From: Streptomyces virginiae
GTDB taxonomy: Bacteria > Actinomycetota > Actinomycetes > Streptomycetales > Streptomycetaceae
Direction of reading: 5' to 3'
DNA length: 64,000 nucleotides
NCBI RefSeq assembly: GCF_000720455.1
Contig: NZ_JOAK01000008.1
Span: 129,191-193,190 of the forward strand
The notes under the pieces are model-generated. The model made no database searches and had not been told where the DNA came from. It saw only the letters and a list, made by a program, of their open reading frames with translations. Shown here piece after piece: positions 34,970-43,217 of this stretch (position 1 is its first letter; each line of letters starts with the position of its first letter). The position numbers were made by a program, and so were the translations under genes.

Positions 34970-36448
34970 TCATGCCGGGCCCAGGTGGCGGGCCGCCAGG
35001 GCGGCCGTCGCCGCCCGGTCCGGCTTGCGGGAGCGTCCCGACAGCGGGATCCGCGCGAGGAGCACCTCGTCCGGGCGGGCCGTGCCCATCCGGGCGACCG
35101 GCCCCGACAGGGCCGCGCGCAGGGCCGGTTCGTCCGCGCCGCGCTGCGGCTGTACGACGGCGACGAGGCGTTCGTCGCCGTCGCCCGCCGGGATCCCGAC
35201 GAGCACGGCCAGCTCCACCCCCGGCACGTGCAGGGCGGGCTCGTACAGCCCCGGGTAGATGTTCTCGGCCCCGCGCAGCACCATGTCCTTGCACCGGCCC
35301 TCCAGGACGATCCGGCCCGCGGCGTCCAGCCGCGCCCGGTCGCCCGTACGCACCCACGGATCGGGTTCCTCGCCGAGGTAGCGGTGGCGGGCCGCCGGCC
35401 CGGCCAGCAGCAGCTCTCCGGCCTCGTCCCGGCCGGCCCGTACGCCGGGCAGCGGGGCCCCGACCAGGTCCCCGGCCCCGTCGAAGGCGGACTTCTCCCG
35501 CGACTCGACCGCGGCGGCGGGGAACAGCTCGGTGAGCGCGTACACGCCCCAGGCCTCGGCCGCGCCCGCGTCCCGTACGCGTTCCAGCAGGCCGGCGCCG
35601 GCCGGCGCGGAGCCCGTCCACACCCGGCCGTGGAACCGGTCCCCTGCGCCCAGCGCGTCCCGCAGCCGGGGCGGGGTCAGATAGGTGTCCGAGGGCCGCA
35701 GCCGGTGCAACTGCCGGGCCAGCACCCGGGCGTTGCCGGCCGGCAGGGCCACGGCGGCGCCGCGCGTCAGGGAGGGGACGAGGACGAAGAAGGTCCCGCC
35801 GAGCACCGGCTCGTCCCCGCGGGCGCCGAAGAGGGACGCGACCGTGGCCATGCCGGCCGAAAGGCTCGCCCGGGTGTGCACCACGGCCCGCGGCCGGGAG
35901 GTGGTCCCGGAGGTGAACACGATCACCGCGTCGGCGTCGCCGTCCACGGCGGCGCGCGCGGGCAGGCCACGCCGGGGCGCGCCCAGGTCCAGCGAGGGCG
36001 CGCACCCCGGCAGCCGGGGCCCGACCGTGGCCACCGGCCCGAGGCCCGCCAGGTCCGGCAGCGCGAGCCCGGCCCGGCGGGCCAGCGGCCGGGCCCAGCC
36101 CGCCACCGCCTGCGCGGCCGCGTCGGCCAGCACCAGCGCGGGCCGGGCCAGCGCCAGACGGGCCCGCAGTACGTCGGGCCCGGCGCCCGGGTCCAGGACG
36201 GCCCCGCGCAGGCCGAGGCGCCACAGCGCGAGCAGGACGGCGAGGGCCCGCGGCCCGGGGCGCACGGCGACCCCGACGGTGTCCCCGGCGCGCAGCCCGC
36301 GCGCGTGCAGGGCCGCGGCGAACGCGTCCGCCAGCTCGGCGAGTTCGCCGCGCGTGGCCCGCACCCGGGGCGCGCCGGTACGGGTGGCGGTGAGCACGGC
36401 GGGCCGCTCGGGGCGGCTGCGCAGCGCGTGGTCGAGTCGGTCCAGCAT
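34970..36448 (-). CDS. AMP-dependent ligase, OleC-like candidate
   Basis: 492 residues from the ATG at 36448, whose first base overlaps the glycosyltransferase stop (TGATG). Adenylate-forming motifs are in order: VFTSGTTSRPRAVVH near residue 175, WGVYALTE near 295, WVRTGDRARLD near 370, CKDMVLRGAENIYP near 390 and the catalytic Lys in SGRSRKPDRAA near the end. Family members activate acyl chains with ATP; OleC instead closes a beta-hydroxy acid to a beta-lactone. Company of OleA- and OleD-like genes makes OleC the favoured reading, but the sequence alone does not separate it from fatty acyl-AMP or acyl-CoA ligases. Confidence 0.78.
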   Translation of the reverse strand: MLDRLDHALRSRPERPAVLTATRTGAPRVRATRGELAELADAFAAALHARGLRAGDTVGVAVRPGPRALAVLLALWRLGLRGAVLDPGAGPDVLRARLALARPALVLADAAAQAVAGWARPLARRAGLALPDLAGLGPVATVGPRLPGCAPSLDLGAPRRGLPARAAVDGDADAVIVFTSGTTSRPRAVVHTRASLSAGMATVASLFGARGDEPVLGGTFFVLVPSLTRGAAVALPAGNARVLARQLHRLRPSDTYLTPPRLRDALGAGDRFHGRVWTGSAPAGAGLLERVRDAGAAEAWGVYALTELFPAAAVESREKSAFDGAGDLVGAPLPGVRAGRDEAGELLLAGPAARHRYLGEEPDPWVRTGDRARLDAAGRIVLEGRCKDMVLRGAENIYPGLYEPALHVPGVELAVLVGIPAGDGDERLVAVVQPQRGADEPALRAALSGPVARMGTARPDEVLLARIPLSGRSRKPDRAATAALAARHLGPA

Positions 36449-37191
36449 CAGCGGGGGTCGTCCGTTCCGTGGGTGCCGCTGCCCTGGTCCAGGTACCAGC
36501 GGGCGGTGCCGGCGATCCCGTAGGCCCGCAGGCGCCGCGTCGAGTTCTCCACGACCATCTCCCGGCAGTGGACGATCCGGTCGGTGTGGCGGCGCACGGC
36601 GTTGAGGAACAGCCGGTCGGTCGGCGAGGGGCGCCGCGGCATGCCGCCGACGGCCAGGTACAGCTCGGCGGTGATCGCCATGTTGTTCCCGGCGTGCATG
36701 CGGTACGGAGCCCGGTAGCCGTGGCGGCGGGCGTGCCGCGGCCGCAGCCGGCCGAAGAGCGCGGCGAGCGCCACCAGCACACCGAAACCGGCCCGGCCCA
36801 GCGGGCCGTGCTCGTCGCGCCGGGCCACGATCCGCCCGCACACGAGCCCGGGGCGGCGGGTGAGCGCGCCCCGTGCGGCCGCCGTCCAGCCGGGCCGGGG
36901 CAGGCAGTCTGCGTCGGTGCGGGCGAGGAGCGCCGCGCCCCGGCCGATCGCGTACCGGAAACCGGTGTCCACGGCGGAGCCGACACCCTTCTCGGGCTCC
37001 TCGATCACCTCCACCGGGAAGGGGGCGCGGGCCGCGAACTCCCGGGCGAGGTCGCCCGTGCCGTCCGCCGAGGCGTTGTCGACGACGAGCAGGGTGAATT
37101 CGCGGTCCCGCTGCGCGGCGAGCGCCCGCAGGGTGTCCGCGAGCCGCGCCTCCTCCTCGTGGGCGGGCACCACGACCCACAGGCGGTTCAC
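36448..37191 (-). CDS. Family 2 glycosyltransferase
   Basis: 247 residues, GTG start. A GT-A fold: VVVPAHEEEARLADTLRAL at the N-terminus, VVDNASADGT near residue 37 and a DxD motif LLARTDADCLPRPGW near 95. No membrane helix is evident apart from GFGVLVALAALFG (about 140-152), which may touch the membrane. Small GT2 enzymes commonly use lipid or polyprenol acceptors. It is coupled to the KASIII-like gene (GTGA overlap) and to the ligase, so it must belong to the same pathway, perhaps glycosylating its lipid product. Confidence 0.85.
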   Translation of the reverse strand: MNRLWVVVPAHEEEARLADTLRALAAQRDREFTLLVVDNASADGTGDLAREFAARAPFPVEVIEEPEKGVGSAVDTGFRYAIGRGAALLARTDADCLPRPGWTAAARGALTRRPGLVCGRIVARRDEHGPLGRAGFGVLVALAALFGRLRPRHARRHGYRAPYRMHAGNNMAITAELYLAVGGMPRRPSPTDRLFLNAVRRHTDRIVHCREMVVENSTRRLRAYGIAGTARWYLDQGSGTHGTDDPR

Positions 37192-38216
37192 GACTTCTCC
37201 CAGACCATCGTCATGATGCTGATGCCGCCGCCCAGGCCGACGAAGAGCACCCGTTCGCCCGGCGCCAGCTGCGGGAACACGCGGTCCAGCTGCACCCCGA
37301 TGCTCGCGCTCGCGATGTTGCCGAGCTCCGGCACGGTCACCACCAGCTTGTCGGCGGGCACCCCGGTCAGTTCGGCGAACCGCTCCAGGTAGGGGACGGT
37401 CACCTGGTGCACGAGCACCTTCGCGAAGCCGTCCCAGGACATCCCCGTGCGGTGCAGCGTCCGGTCGATGACGGCGGTGCCCACCTTCTCGAAGACGCCG
37501 CGCAGTTCGTGCCCGTCGCCGCGGAAGTAGGTGTACGCGTCCCCGCGCGGGTGCCGCGAGCCGCCGCCGGGTATGCCCCCGACCTGCCAGTGCTCCGAGT
37601 GGGTCTCGGTGTCCACGTCGAGGATGCCGCCGCGCTCCACGGCCTCCACCACCACGGCCGCGCCGGCGTCGCCGAAGGTGTAGCCGGCGAACCCGTCGCG
37701 CAGCTCCGCGAGTCCGGACGGGTCCTTGCGCACCGCCCGGCTCGGGGTCTCGCCGGTGACCACCAGGGCCCGCCGGGCCCGCCCGGCGAGGACCATCGAC
37801 CGGGCGAGGTCGATGCCGCCCACGAAGCTGTTGCAGGCGTTGGTGACGTCCAGGGCGTGGGCCCGCGAGCCCAGCTCCGCCTGCACGATGTGCGCGGTCG
37901 CCGGTTCGACCACGTCGCGGGAGGCGGAGGCGAAGAGCAGCAGGTCGATGTCGAGGGGGGAGAGCGAGGCGGAGTCCAGCGCCCGGCGGGCGGCGCCCAC
38001 GGCCAGCGTGGAGGCGTACACTCCCTCGCCCGCGACCCGGCGGGAGACGATCCCGGTGGCCTGCGTCAGCAGCCTCGGCGGCAGCGCCAGGCCACTGCGG
38101 CGCGCCACCTCCGCCTGGAGGGCCTCCGAGGACAGCACCTCGTCGGGCAGGAAGCTGCCGACGGCGGTCGGCCCGGCGCTCCGGGGCGGGTCACACGGCT
38201 CGATGAACATGTCCAC
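37188..38216 (-). CDS. Thiolase-fold ketosynthase III, OleA-like
   Basis: 342 residues. The Cys-His-Asn triad is present: TNACNSFVGGIDLARS near residue 125, VLVHQVTVPYLER near 265 and LGNIASASIGVQ near 295. Similar synthases start acyl chains (FabH) or join two fatty acyl chains head to head (OleA). The Glu of VTGETPSR is close to where OleA uses a general base. The adjacent ligase and reductase favour OleA; FabH-type initiation for a polyketide remains possible. GTG at 38216 (an ATG at 38210 is also in frame). It is the first gene of the five-gene cluster and has no nearby acyl carrier protein. Confidence 0.8.
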   Translation of the reverse strand: MDMFIEPCDPPRSAGPTAVGSFLPDEVLSSEALQAEVARRSGLALPPRLLTQATGIVSRRVAGEGVYASTLAVGAARRALDSASLSPLDIDLLLFASASRDVVEPATAHIVQAELGSRAHALDVTNACNSFVGGIDLARSMVLAGRARRALVVTGETPSRAVRKDPSGLAELRDGFAGYTFGDAGAAVVVEAVERGGILDVDTETHSEHWQVGGIPGGGSRHPRGDAYTYFRGDGHELRGVFEKVGTAVIDRTLHRTGMSWDGFAKVLVHQVTVPYLERFAELTGVPADKLVVTVPELGNIASASIGVQLDRVFPQLAPGERVLFVGLGGGISIMTMVWEKS

Positions 38217-38536
38217 ACGATGGCAAGGGCGGGTGCGCCCGGGCCTGAGTACGGATGCTCAAGTGGCGGCGGTCCGGTGCGCGGTCCGGATGAGTAGGAA
38301 CGCGTCGTTCCGGCCATGTGGCCCGTTCGCGCGGTCTGTTGTGAGCGGGCGGTTCGCCGTACCCTCCCAGCGGCGCGGCAGCGGCGGGCCGCAGGGCGCG
38401 CGGGGCCGTACCGGAACGCCGTCCGTTCTCCAGGTGTACGGCGCGGTGTCACGAAGACATCTCCGCCCGGTACCCCGGGACCGCTGTCCTTGGGGCGCCC
38501 CTCGACTCCCCCCTCACCCCCAGAGGTCGTCACCCC
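38217..38536. other. Divergent intergenic region, cluster and phospholipase C promoters
   Basis: 320 bases between the first gene of the ole-like cluster and phospholipase C. A short palindrome GGAACG-CGT-CGTTCC lies at 38297-38311, and GGTCCG recurs in the preceding bases. No gene, RNA or clear promoter hexamers were identified. Confidence 0.4.
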
Positions 38537-40597
38537 ATGGCAGAACTCAACCGTCGCAGGTTCCTGCAGATAGCCGGCGGCACGGCCGCCGTCACGATGC
38601 TGAACGACAGCATCGCGCGGGCCGCCGCCATCTCGGCGCAGGGCACCACCGGAACCATCCAGGACATCGAGCACATCGTCGTCCTGATGCAGGAGAACCG
38701 GTCCTTCGACCACTACTTCGGCGCGATGAAGGGAGTCCGGGGCTTCGGCGACCCGCGGCCGGTGCTCCAGGACAACGGCAAGACGGTCTTCCACCAGTCG
38801 AACGGGACGAAGGACATCCTGCCCTTCCACCCGCAGATCGCGGACCTCGGCATGCAGTTCCTGGAGGGCCTCAACCACGACTGGGCCGGCGGCCACCAGG
38901 CCTACAACAACGGCAAGTACGACAAGTGGATCCCGGCCAAGACGGCCACGACCATGTCGTACATGACCCGGAACGACATCCCGTTCCACTACGCCCTCGC
39001 CGACGCCTTCACCGTGTGCGACGCCTACCACTGCTCCTTCATCGGCGCCACGGACCCGAACCGCTACTACATGTGGACGGGCCACACCGGGAACGACGGC
39101 GCCGGTGGCGGCCCGGTCCTCGGCAACCAGGAGGCCGGCTACGGGTGGAAGACCTACCCCGAGCGCCTGGAGTCCGCCGGGATCTCCTGGAAGGTCTACC
39201 AGGACATCGGCGACGGCCTGAACGCCGCCGGATCCTGGGGCTGGATCAACGACGCCTTCCGCGGCAACTACGGCGACAACTCCCTGCTGTACTTCAACAC
39301 CTACCGCAACGCCCAGCCCGGCAGCGCCCTGTACGAGAAGGCGCGCACCGGCACGAACGTCAAGGCGGGCGACGGCTACTTCGACCGGCTGCGCGCCGAC
39401 GTGGTGAACGGCACCCTGCCCCAGGTCTCCTGGATCGCCGCCCCGGAGGCGTTCAGTGAGCACTCGAACTGGCCGACGAACTTCGGCGCCTGGTACATCT
39501 CGCAGGTCCTGGACGCGCTGACGGCGAACCCGGCGGTGTGGGCGAAGACCGCCCTGTTCATCACCTACGACGAGAACGACGGCTTCTTCGACCACGTGGT
39601 CCCGCCGTACCCGCCGGCCTCCTCCGCCTGGGGCCTGTCCACCGCGGACGTCTCGAAGGACCTCTACGCGGGCGGCGGCGGTTACGCGGCCGGACCGTAC
39701 GGGCTGGGCCCGCGCGTCCCGATGATCGTGGTCTCCCCGTGGAGCAAGGGCGGCTACGTCTGCTCCGAAACCTTCGACCACACCTCGGTGATCCGCTTCA
39801 TGGAGAAGCGCTTCGGGGTGCACGAGCCGAACATCTCCCCGTGGCGCCGTGCCGTCTGCGGCGACCTCACCTCGGCCTTCGACTTCACCCGGGCCGACGC
39901 CGCGCCCGCCGCGCTGCCGTCCACGGCCGCGTACGTCCCGCCGGACAAGGACCGCCACCCGTCCTACCACCCGACGCCGCCGGCGACGGGCGCCCTGCCC
40001 CCGCAGGAGGCCGGGTCCAAGCCCACCCGCGCGCTCGGCTACGCCCCCTACGTGGACGGCTCCCGCACCGTCTCCACCGGCAAGTTCACCCTCACCTTCG
40101 CCTCCGGCCCGACCCTGGGCGCCCACTTCCACAGCACGTCGGGCAACCGCACGGACGGCCCCTGGCCCTACACGGTCGAGGCGGGCAAGACCCTGTCGGA
40201 CACCTGGTCCACCAGCAGCTCCACCGGCAACCAGATCAACCTGACGGTGTGGGGCCCCAACGGCTTCCTGCGCACCTGGACGGGCCCGGCGAAGAAGGCC
40301 GGCCCCGAGGTCACGGCCCGCCACGTGAGCGCCACCGGCAACCTGGCGCTGACGATGACCAACTCCGGCACGGCCGCGGTCAACCTCACGGTGACCAACG
40401 CCTACGGCGGCTCGGCCCAGACCTTCCGGGTCCTGGCCGGCGCCACGGTCACCCACACCGTGAACCTGGGTGCGACGGGCCGCTGGTACGACGTCAAGGT
40501 CGTCTCCGACCTCGACACCACCTTCCTGCGGCGTTTCGCGGGGCACGTGGAGACCGGCGCCCCGGGCGTCTCCGACCCGGCGCTCAGGACCGCCTGA
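38537..40597 (+). CDS. TAT-exported phosphocholine-specific phospholipase C
   Basis: 686 residues. A twin-arginine signal NRRRFLQIAGGTAAVT opens the protein. The phosphoesterase domain follows, with LMQENRSFDHYFGAMKGVRG near residue 55 (the family's metal-binding Glu-Asn), FIGATDPNRYYMW near 170, TYDENDGFFDHVVPP near 345 and PWSKGGYVCSETFDHTSV near 405. From about 490 come two beta-sandwich C-terminal domains (DUF756 type). Relatives hydrolyse phosphatidylcholine or sphingomyelin outside the cell, giving choline phosphate. It stands alone on the plus strand, and its 3' end overlaps the convergent next gene by 14 bases. Confidence 0.93.
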   Translation: MAELNRRRFLQIAGGTAAVTMLNDSIARAAAISAQGTTGTIQDIEHIVVLMQENRSFDHYFGAMKGVRGFGDPRPVLQDNGKTVFHQSNGTKDILPFHPQIADLGMQFLEGLNHDWAGGHQAYNNGKYDKWIPAKTATTMSYMTRNDIPFHYALADAFTVCDAYHCSFIGATDPNRYYMWTGHTGNDGAGGGPVLGNQEAGYGWKTYPERLESAGISWKVYQDIGDGLNAAGSWGWINDAFRGNYGDNSLLYFNTYRNAQPGSALYEKARTGTNVKAGDGYFDRLRADVVNGTLPQVSWIAAPEAFSEHSNWPTNFGAWYISQVLDALTANPAVWAKTALFITYDENDGFFDHVVPPYPPASSAWGLSTADVSKDLYAGGGGYAAGPYGLGPRVPMIVVSPWSKGGYVCSETFDHTSVIRFMEKRFGVHEPNISPWRRAVCGDLTSAFDFTRADAAPAALPSTAAYVPPDKDRHPSYHPTPPATGALPPQEAGSKPTRALGYAPYVDGSRTVSTGKFTLTFASGPTLGAHFHSTSGNRTDGPWPYTVEAGKTLSDTWSTSSSTGNQINLTVWGPNGFLRTWTGPAKKAGPEVTARHVSATGNLALTMTNSGTAAVNLTVTNAYGGSAQTFRVLAGATVTHTVNLGATGRWYDVKVVSDLDTTFLRRFAGHVETGAPGVSDPALRTA

Positions 40598-41297
40598 TCC
40601 GGTCCTCCGGTGCGCGCAGCAGCCGCCGTTCCAGGACCGCCAGGTCCGCGGGGCGGTGGCTGCGGGCGTGCCGGAGCAGCATGTCCCGGGCGGTGTCCGG
40701 GACCCGGCGCCGCTTCGGATGGCGGGTGGTGAACTCCTCGCCCGCGAAGAACCGCACGGCGCCCTCCAGCCCGGCGCGGTCCGACTCCCGCACCGCCCAG
40801 GCGAGTTCCGCGGTGGCGGCCCCGGCCAGCAGGCGCAGCGGGGCCCGTTCGGCGAGCAGCCACGCCGCGTCGCGCGGCTCCCGCCGTACGGCGCCCAGCC
40901 AGCCGAAGGCCACGCTCAGCGGCACCCCGCGCGGCGCCGCGGGATCCTCGGCGCCCGCGGCGAGGGCCCCGGCGTACTCCCGCAGCGCGGCCGGCGCCGC
41001 CGCCACCCAGCGGGTCCTGTGACGGGCCGGGATCCCGTCGGGGGACAGCGGGTCCAGCAGCCGGTTCGACTCGGGAGTGGCGTGCCGGGTCCCGTCGTCG
41101 TCCCCGCAGGAGCAGCCGAACAGGTCGTCGCCCGCCCCGGCCGCGCGCGCCCGGCCCAGCTCCCGCACGGCCCGTACCTCGGCGGCCTCGGCGGCATCGG
41201 TGATCTCGTAGCTGCGCGGGTGATGGGGGTGCCGGGCGCCGTCGGCCCGGGAGAAGTCCCCCATGACCAGCCGGTCCGTGCGTGATGTCGGGCTCAC
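40584..41297 (-). CDS. Hypothetical Streptomyces protein
   Basis: 237 residues from a GTG at 41297, or 226 from the ATG at 41264; neither start has a clear Shine-Dalgarno. I recognise no domain. Visible are an acidic Cys patch FGCSCGDDDGTRH near residue 65 and a helical, Arg/Ala/Leu-rich remainder (LLAERAPLRLLAGAATAELAW) without signal or membrane segment. An Arg-rich C-terminus follows. It is transcribed against the phospholipase gene and divergent from an alpha/beta hydrolase. Confidence 0.7.
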   Translation of the reverse strand: MSPTSRTDRLVMGDFSRADGARHPHHPRSYEITDAAEAAEVRAVRELGRARAAGAGDDLFGCSCGDDDGTRHATPESNRLLDPLSPDGIPARHRTRWVAAAPAALREYAGALAAGAEDPAAPRGVPLSVAFGWLGAVRREPRDAAWLLAERAPLRLLAGAATAELAWAVRESDRAGLEGAVRFFAGEEFTTRHPKRRRVPDTARDMLLRHARSHRPADLAVLERRLLRAPEDRIRRS

Positions 41298-41370
41298 GGT
41301 GTGATGGTAGGCGCGATGGGCATGACGTACGGCGTCGGTTGTCACCACCTGAGTCACCGAGGGAGAACGC

Positions 41371-42126
41371 ATGGCCATCGCCCACCGCCGGATCGGCACC
41401 GGACCCGTCCGCGTCATCGTGCTGCACGACTGGTTCGGTACGTCCGCCAACTGGGGCTCCGTGCTGGACCACTTCGACCCCGAGGGGTTCTCGTACGCCT
41501 TCCTCGACTACCGGGGCTACGGCGAACGCCGGGACGTCACCGGCCGCCACACCCTCCCCGAGATCGCCGACGACGTCCTCGAACTCGCCGACCAGCTCGG
41601 CTGGGACACCTTCTCCCTGCTCGGCCATTCCATGGGCGGCAAGGCCGCCCAGCAGGTCCTCGTCCGCGCCCCGCAGCGGATCGAGAAGCTGGTCGGGATC
41701 AACCCGGTCCCGGCCGCGCCGTACGCGATGGACGACGCCACCCACGCGCTCTTCTTCGGTGCCGCCGAGAGCCCCGAGAACCGGCGCGCCATCCTCGACC
41801 TCGTCACCGGCAACCGGGCGAGCCGCCGCTGGATCGCCGCCATGGTCGCCCACTCCCTGGAGGTCTCCCGGCCGGAGGCCTTCGCCGACTACCTCGCGAG
41901 CTGGCAGTCCCTGGACCTGTCCGCCGCCGTCAAGGGCAACACGGTCCCGGTGCTCGTCCTGGTCGGGGAGTACGACCTCGCGCTCACCGCCGACGTGATG
42001 CGCGCCACCTGGCAGGTCTGGTACCCGAACTGCCGCGTCCAGACGATCTCCGGCGCCGGGCACTACCCGCCGCACGAGACCCCCGTGGCCTTCGTCACCG
42101 AGGTGGAGGCCTTCCTCCGCGACTAG
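41371..42126 (+). CDS. Alpha/beta hydrolase
   Basis: 251 residues. VIVLHDWFGTSANWG supplies the oxyanion region near residue 17, LLGHSMGGKAA near 88 is the nucleophile elbow, GEYDLAL near 205 the Asp region and ISGAGHYPPHE near 232 the His. A cap region of moderate size lies between. Cytoplasmic; the substrate cannot be inferred. It is separated by ten bases from a strong hairpin that also ends the tRNA-His transcript on the other strand. Confidence 0.88.
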   Translation: MAIAHRRIGTGPVRVIVLHDWFGTSANWGSVLDHFDPEGFSYAFLDYRGYGERRDVTGRHTLPEIADDVLELADQLGWDTFSLLGHSMGGKAAQQVLVRAPQRIEKLVGINPVPAAPYAMDDATHALFFGAAESPENRRAILDLVTGNRASRRWIAAMVAHSLEVSRPEAFADYLASWQSLDLSAAVKGNTVPVLVLVGEYDLALTADVMRATWQVWYPNCRVQTISGAGHYPPHETPVAFVTEVEAFLRD

Positions 42127-42137
42127 GCAACGAAAAA

Positions 42138-42172
42138 CCCCTGGGGTACGAGGAGACCTCGTACCCCAGGGG
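42138..42172. terminator. Terminator for tRNA-His
   Basis: A perfect 16-base stem, 42138-42153 with 42157-42172, and a three-base loop. Read on the minus strand it is followed by TTTTT (42137-42133), a classical intrinsic terminator for tRNA-His, and it also lies just after the alpha/beta hydrolase stop. Confidence 0.9.
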
Positions 42173-42177
42173 ATCAG

Positions 42178-42250
42178 GGTGAGTGACGGGACTTGAACCC
42201 GCGGCCACCTGGACCACAACCAGGTGCTCTACCAACTGAGCTACACCCAC
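42178..42250 (-). tRNA. tRNA-His (anticodon GTG)
   Basis: 73 bases on the minus strand. The acceptor arms GTGGGTG and CACTCAC pair with one G-T wobble and leave discriminator C. The D arm GTAGCTCAGTTGGTAGAGC, anticodon loop TTGTGGT with anticodon GTG, and T arm GCGGGTTCAAGTCCCGT are all present. CCA is not encoded. No integrase or duplicated 3' end lies beside it, so it does not mark a genomic island here. Confidence 0.96.
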
Positions 42251-42324
42251 CACGAAGGGCGGCGGACCACCCGTTCGATGTGCATGCACAGCATAGCCGA
42301 TCTGCGGGGTGGTCCTGCGACGCG

Positions 42325-43155
42325 TTATCCGGCCGACCGGCTCGCGGCCAGGGTGGCGGCGAGCCCGGCCGCGACCCCGCCGGACCGCCCGGCCGCGATC
42401 CCGCCGGACCGTCCGGCGGCGTGCTCGACGGCCGCGACGGCGAGGGCCCTGATGATCGGGTGGGGCCTCGTCCCGTCCCCCTGGAGCTCCGGCTGGAAGA
42501 GCGTGGCCAGGAAGAAGGGGTGCCCGGGCAGCTCCGCGATGCGCACCTGCCCGTCCTCGTCGTGCCCCGACAGCCGCAGCCCGTGCGCGGTGAGGGCCGG
42601 CAGGTGCCGCGGGGCGGGTCCGTAGTTGCAGTGGTAGCGCTCCATGGACCGCTCCGCGCCCAGCGCGGCCTCGGCGAGCGACCCGGGCTCGGCCCGTACG
42701 AGCCCCTCGTGGCCGACGAGCGAGCACGCGAGCGGGGCGATCAGCAGGTCCGCCGCACCGGGGTCGTTCTCGGCGTGCGCGACGCCGGCCAGCCCGCACA
42801 CCGTCCGGGCGTACTCCAGCAGCGTGTGCTGGAAGCCGCCGCACGTCCCGAGGAAGGGGATGCCCTCCTCGCGGGCCACCCGGACCGCGGCCAGCGCCCC
42901 GGCCTCGCTGGCGTACGGGCTGCCCGGCAGCACCCACACGGCGTCGAAGCCGGCCAGGGTCCCGGCGGCCGCCTCGGCAGCGGCGTCGGCGGTGGGGATC
43001 CAGTAGGCGTCGAGGACGAGCCCGTCGCGGGTGGCGAGGGCGTCGAGGAGGAGCGGGATCCGGGTGTGGGACTTCACGTGCGGGGAGCGGTCGCCGACCA
43101 GGGCGATCCGCGCCACCCCCGTGTGCGCGGTGGGTTCGGTGGTCATGTGGATCAT
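42325..43155 (-). CDS. CTP-synthase-C-terminal-like glutamine amidotransferase-fold protein
   Basis: 276 residues from the ATG at 43155, ten bases after GGAGGGGG. The class I amidotransferase fold is clear: LPGSPYASEAGALAAVRVAREE near residue 80 and the nucleophile elbow FLGTCGGFQH near 102. In CTP synthase the catalytic His lies in FHPE; here the sequence reads FQPELQGDG near 230, so the His is Gln, and glutaminase activity is doubtful. I recall this family being described as related to the CTP synthase C-terminus, with selenoprotein members; here the position is Cys. No synthetase domain. Divergent from a LysR regulator. Confidence 0.82.
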   Translation of the reverse strand: MIHMTTEPTAHTGVARIALVGDRSPHVKSHTRIPLLLDALATRDGLVLDAYWIPTADAAAEAAAGTLAGFDAVWVLPGSPYASEAGALAAVRVAREEGIPFLGTCGGFQHTLLEYARTVCGLAGVAHAENDPGAADLLIAPLACSLVGHEGLVRAEPGSLAEAALGAERSMERYHCNYGPAPRHLPALTAHGLRLSGHDEDGQVRIAELPGHPFFLATLFQPELQGDGTRPHPIIRALAVAAVEHAAGRSGGIAAGRSGGVAAGLAATLAASRSAG

Positions 43156-43217
43156 CTTGTGACCACCCCCTCCTTCAGCGCCAACGATTGTTCGTGCACC
43201 TGCGATAAGTGATCCTG

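Noticed and set aside
38297..38311. Operator between the ole-like cluster and phospholipase C
   Set aside because: The arms are only six bases long and such short palindromes are frequent in GC-rich DNA; mentioned only as an unproven element.
40584..41297. Zinc-ribbon assignment for the hypothetical protein from its CSC patch
   Set aside because: Only two close cysteines in an acidic loop, without a second Cys/His pair.
42178..42250. Integration site (attB) at tRNA-His
   Set aside because: No integrase, no duplicated 3' end and normal housekeeping composition on both sides.
42325..43155. Selenoprotein reading of the amidotransferase-like gene
   Set aside because: The nucleophile position is encoded as Cys; no in-frame TGA is present there.
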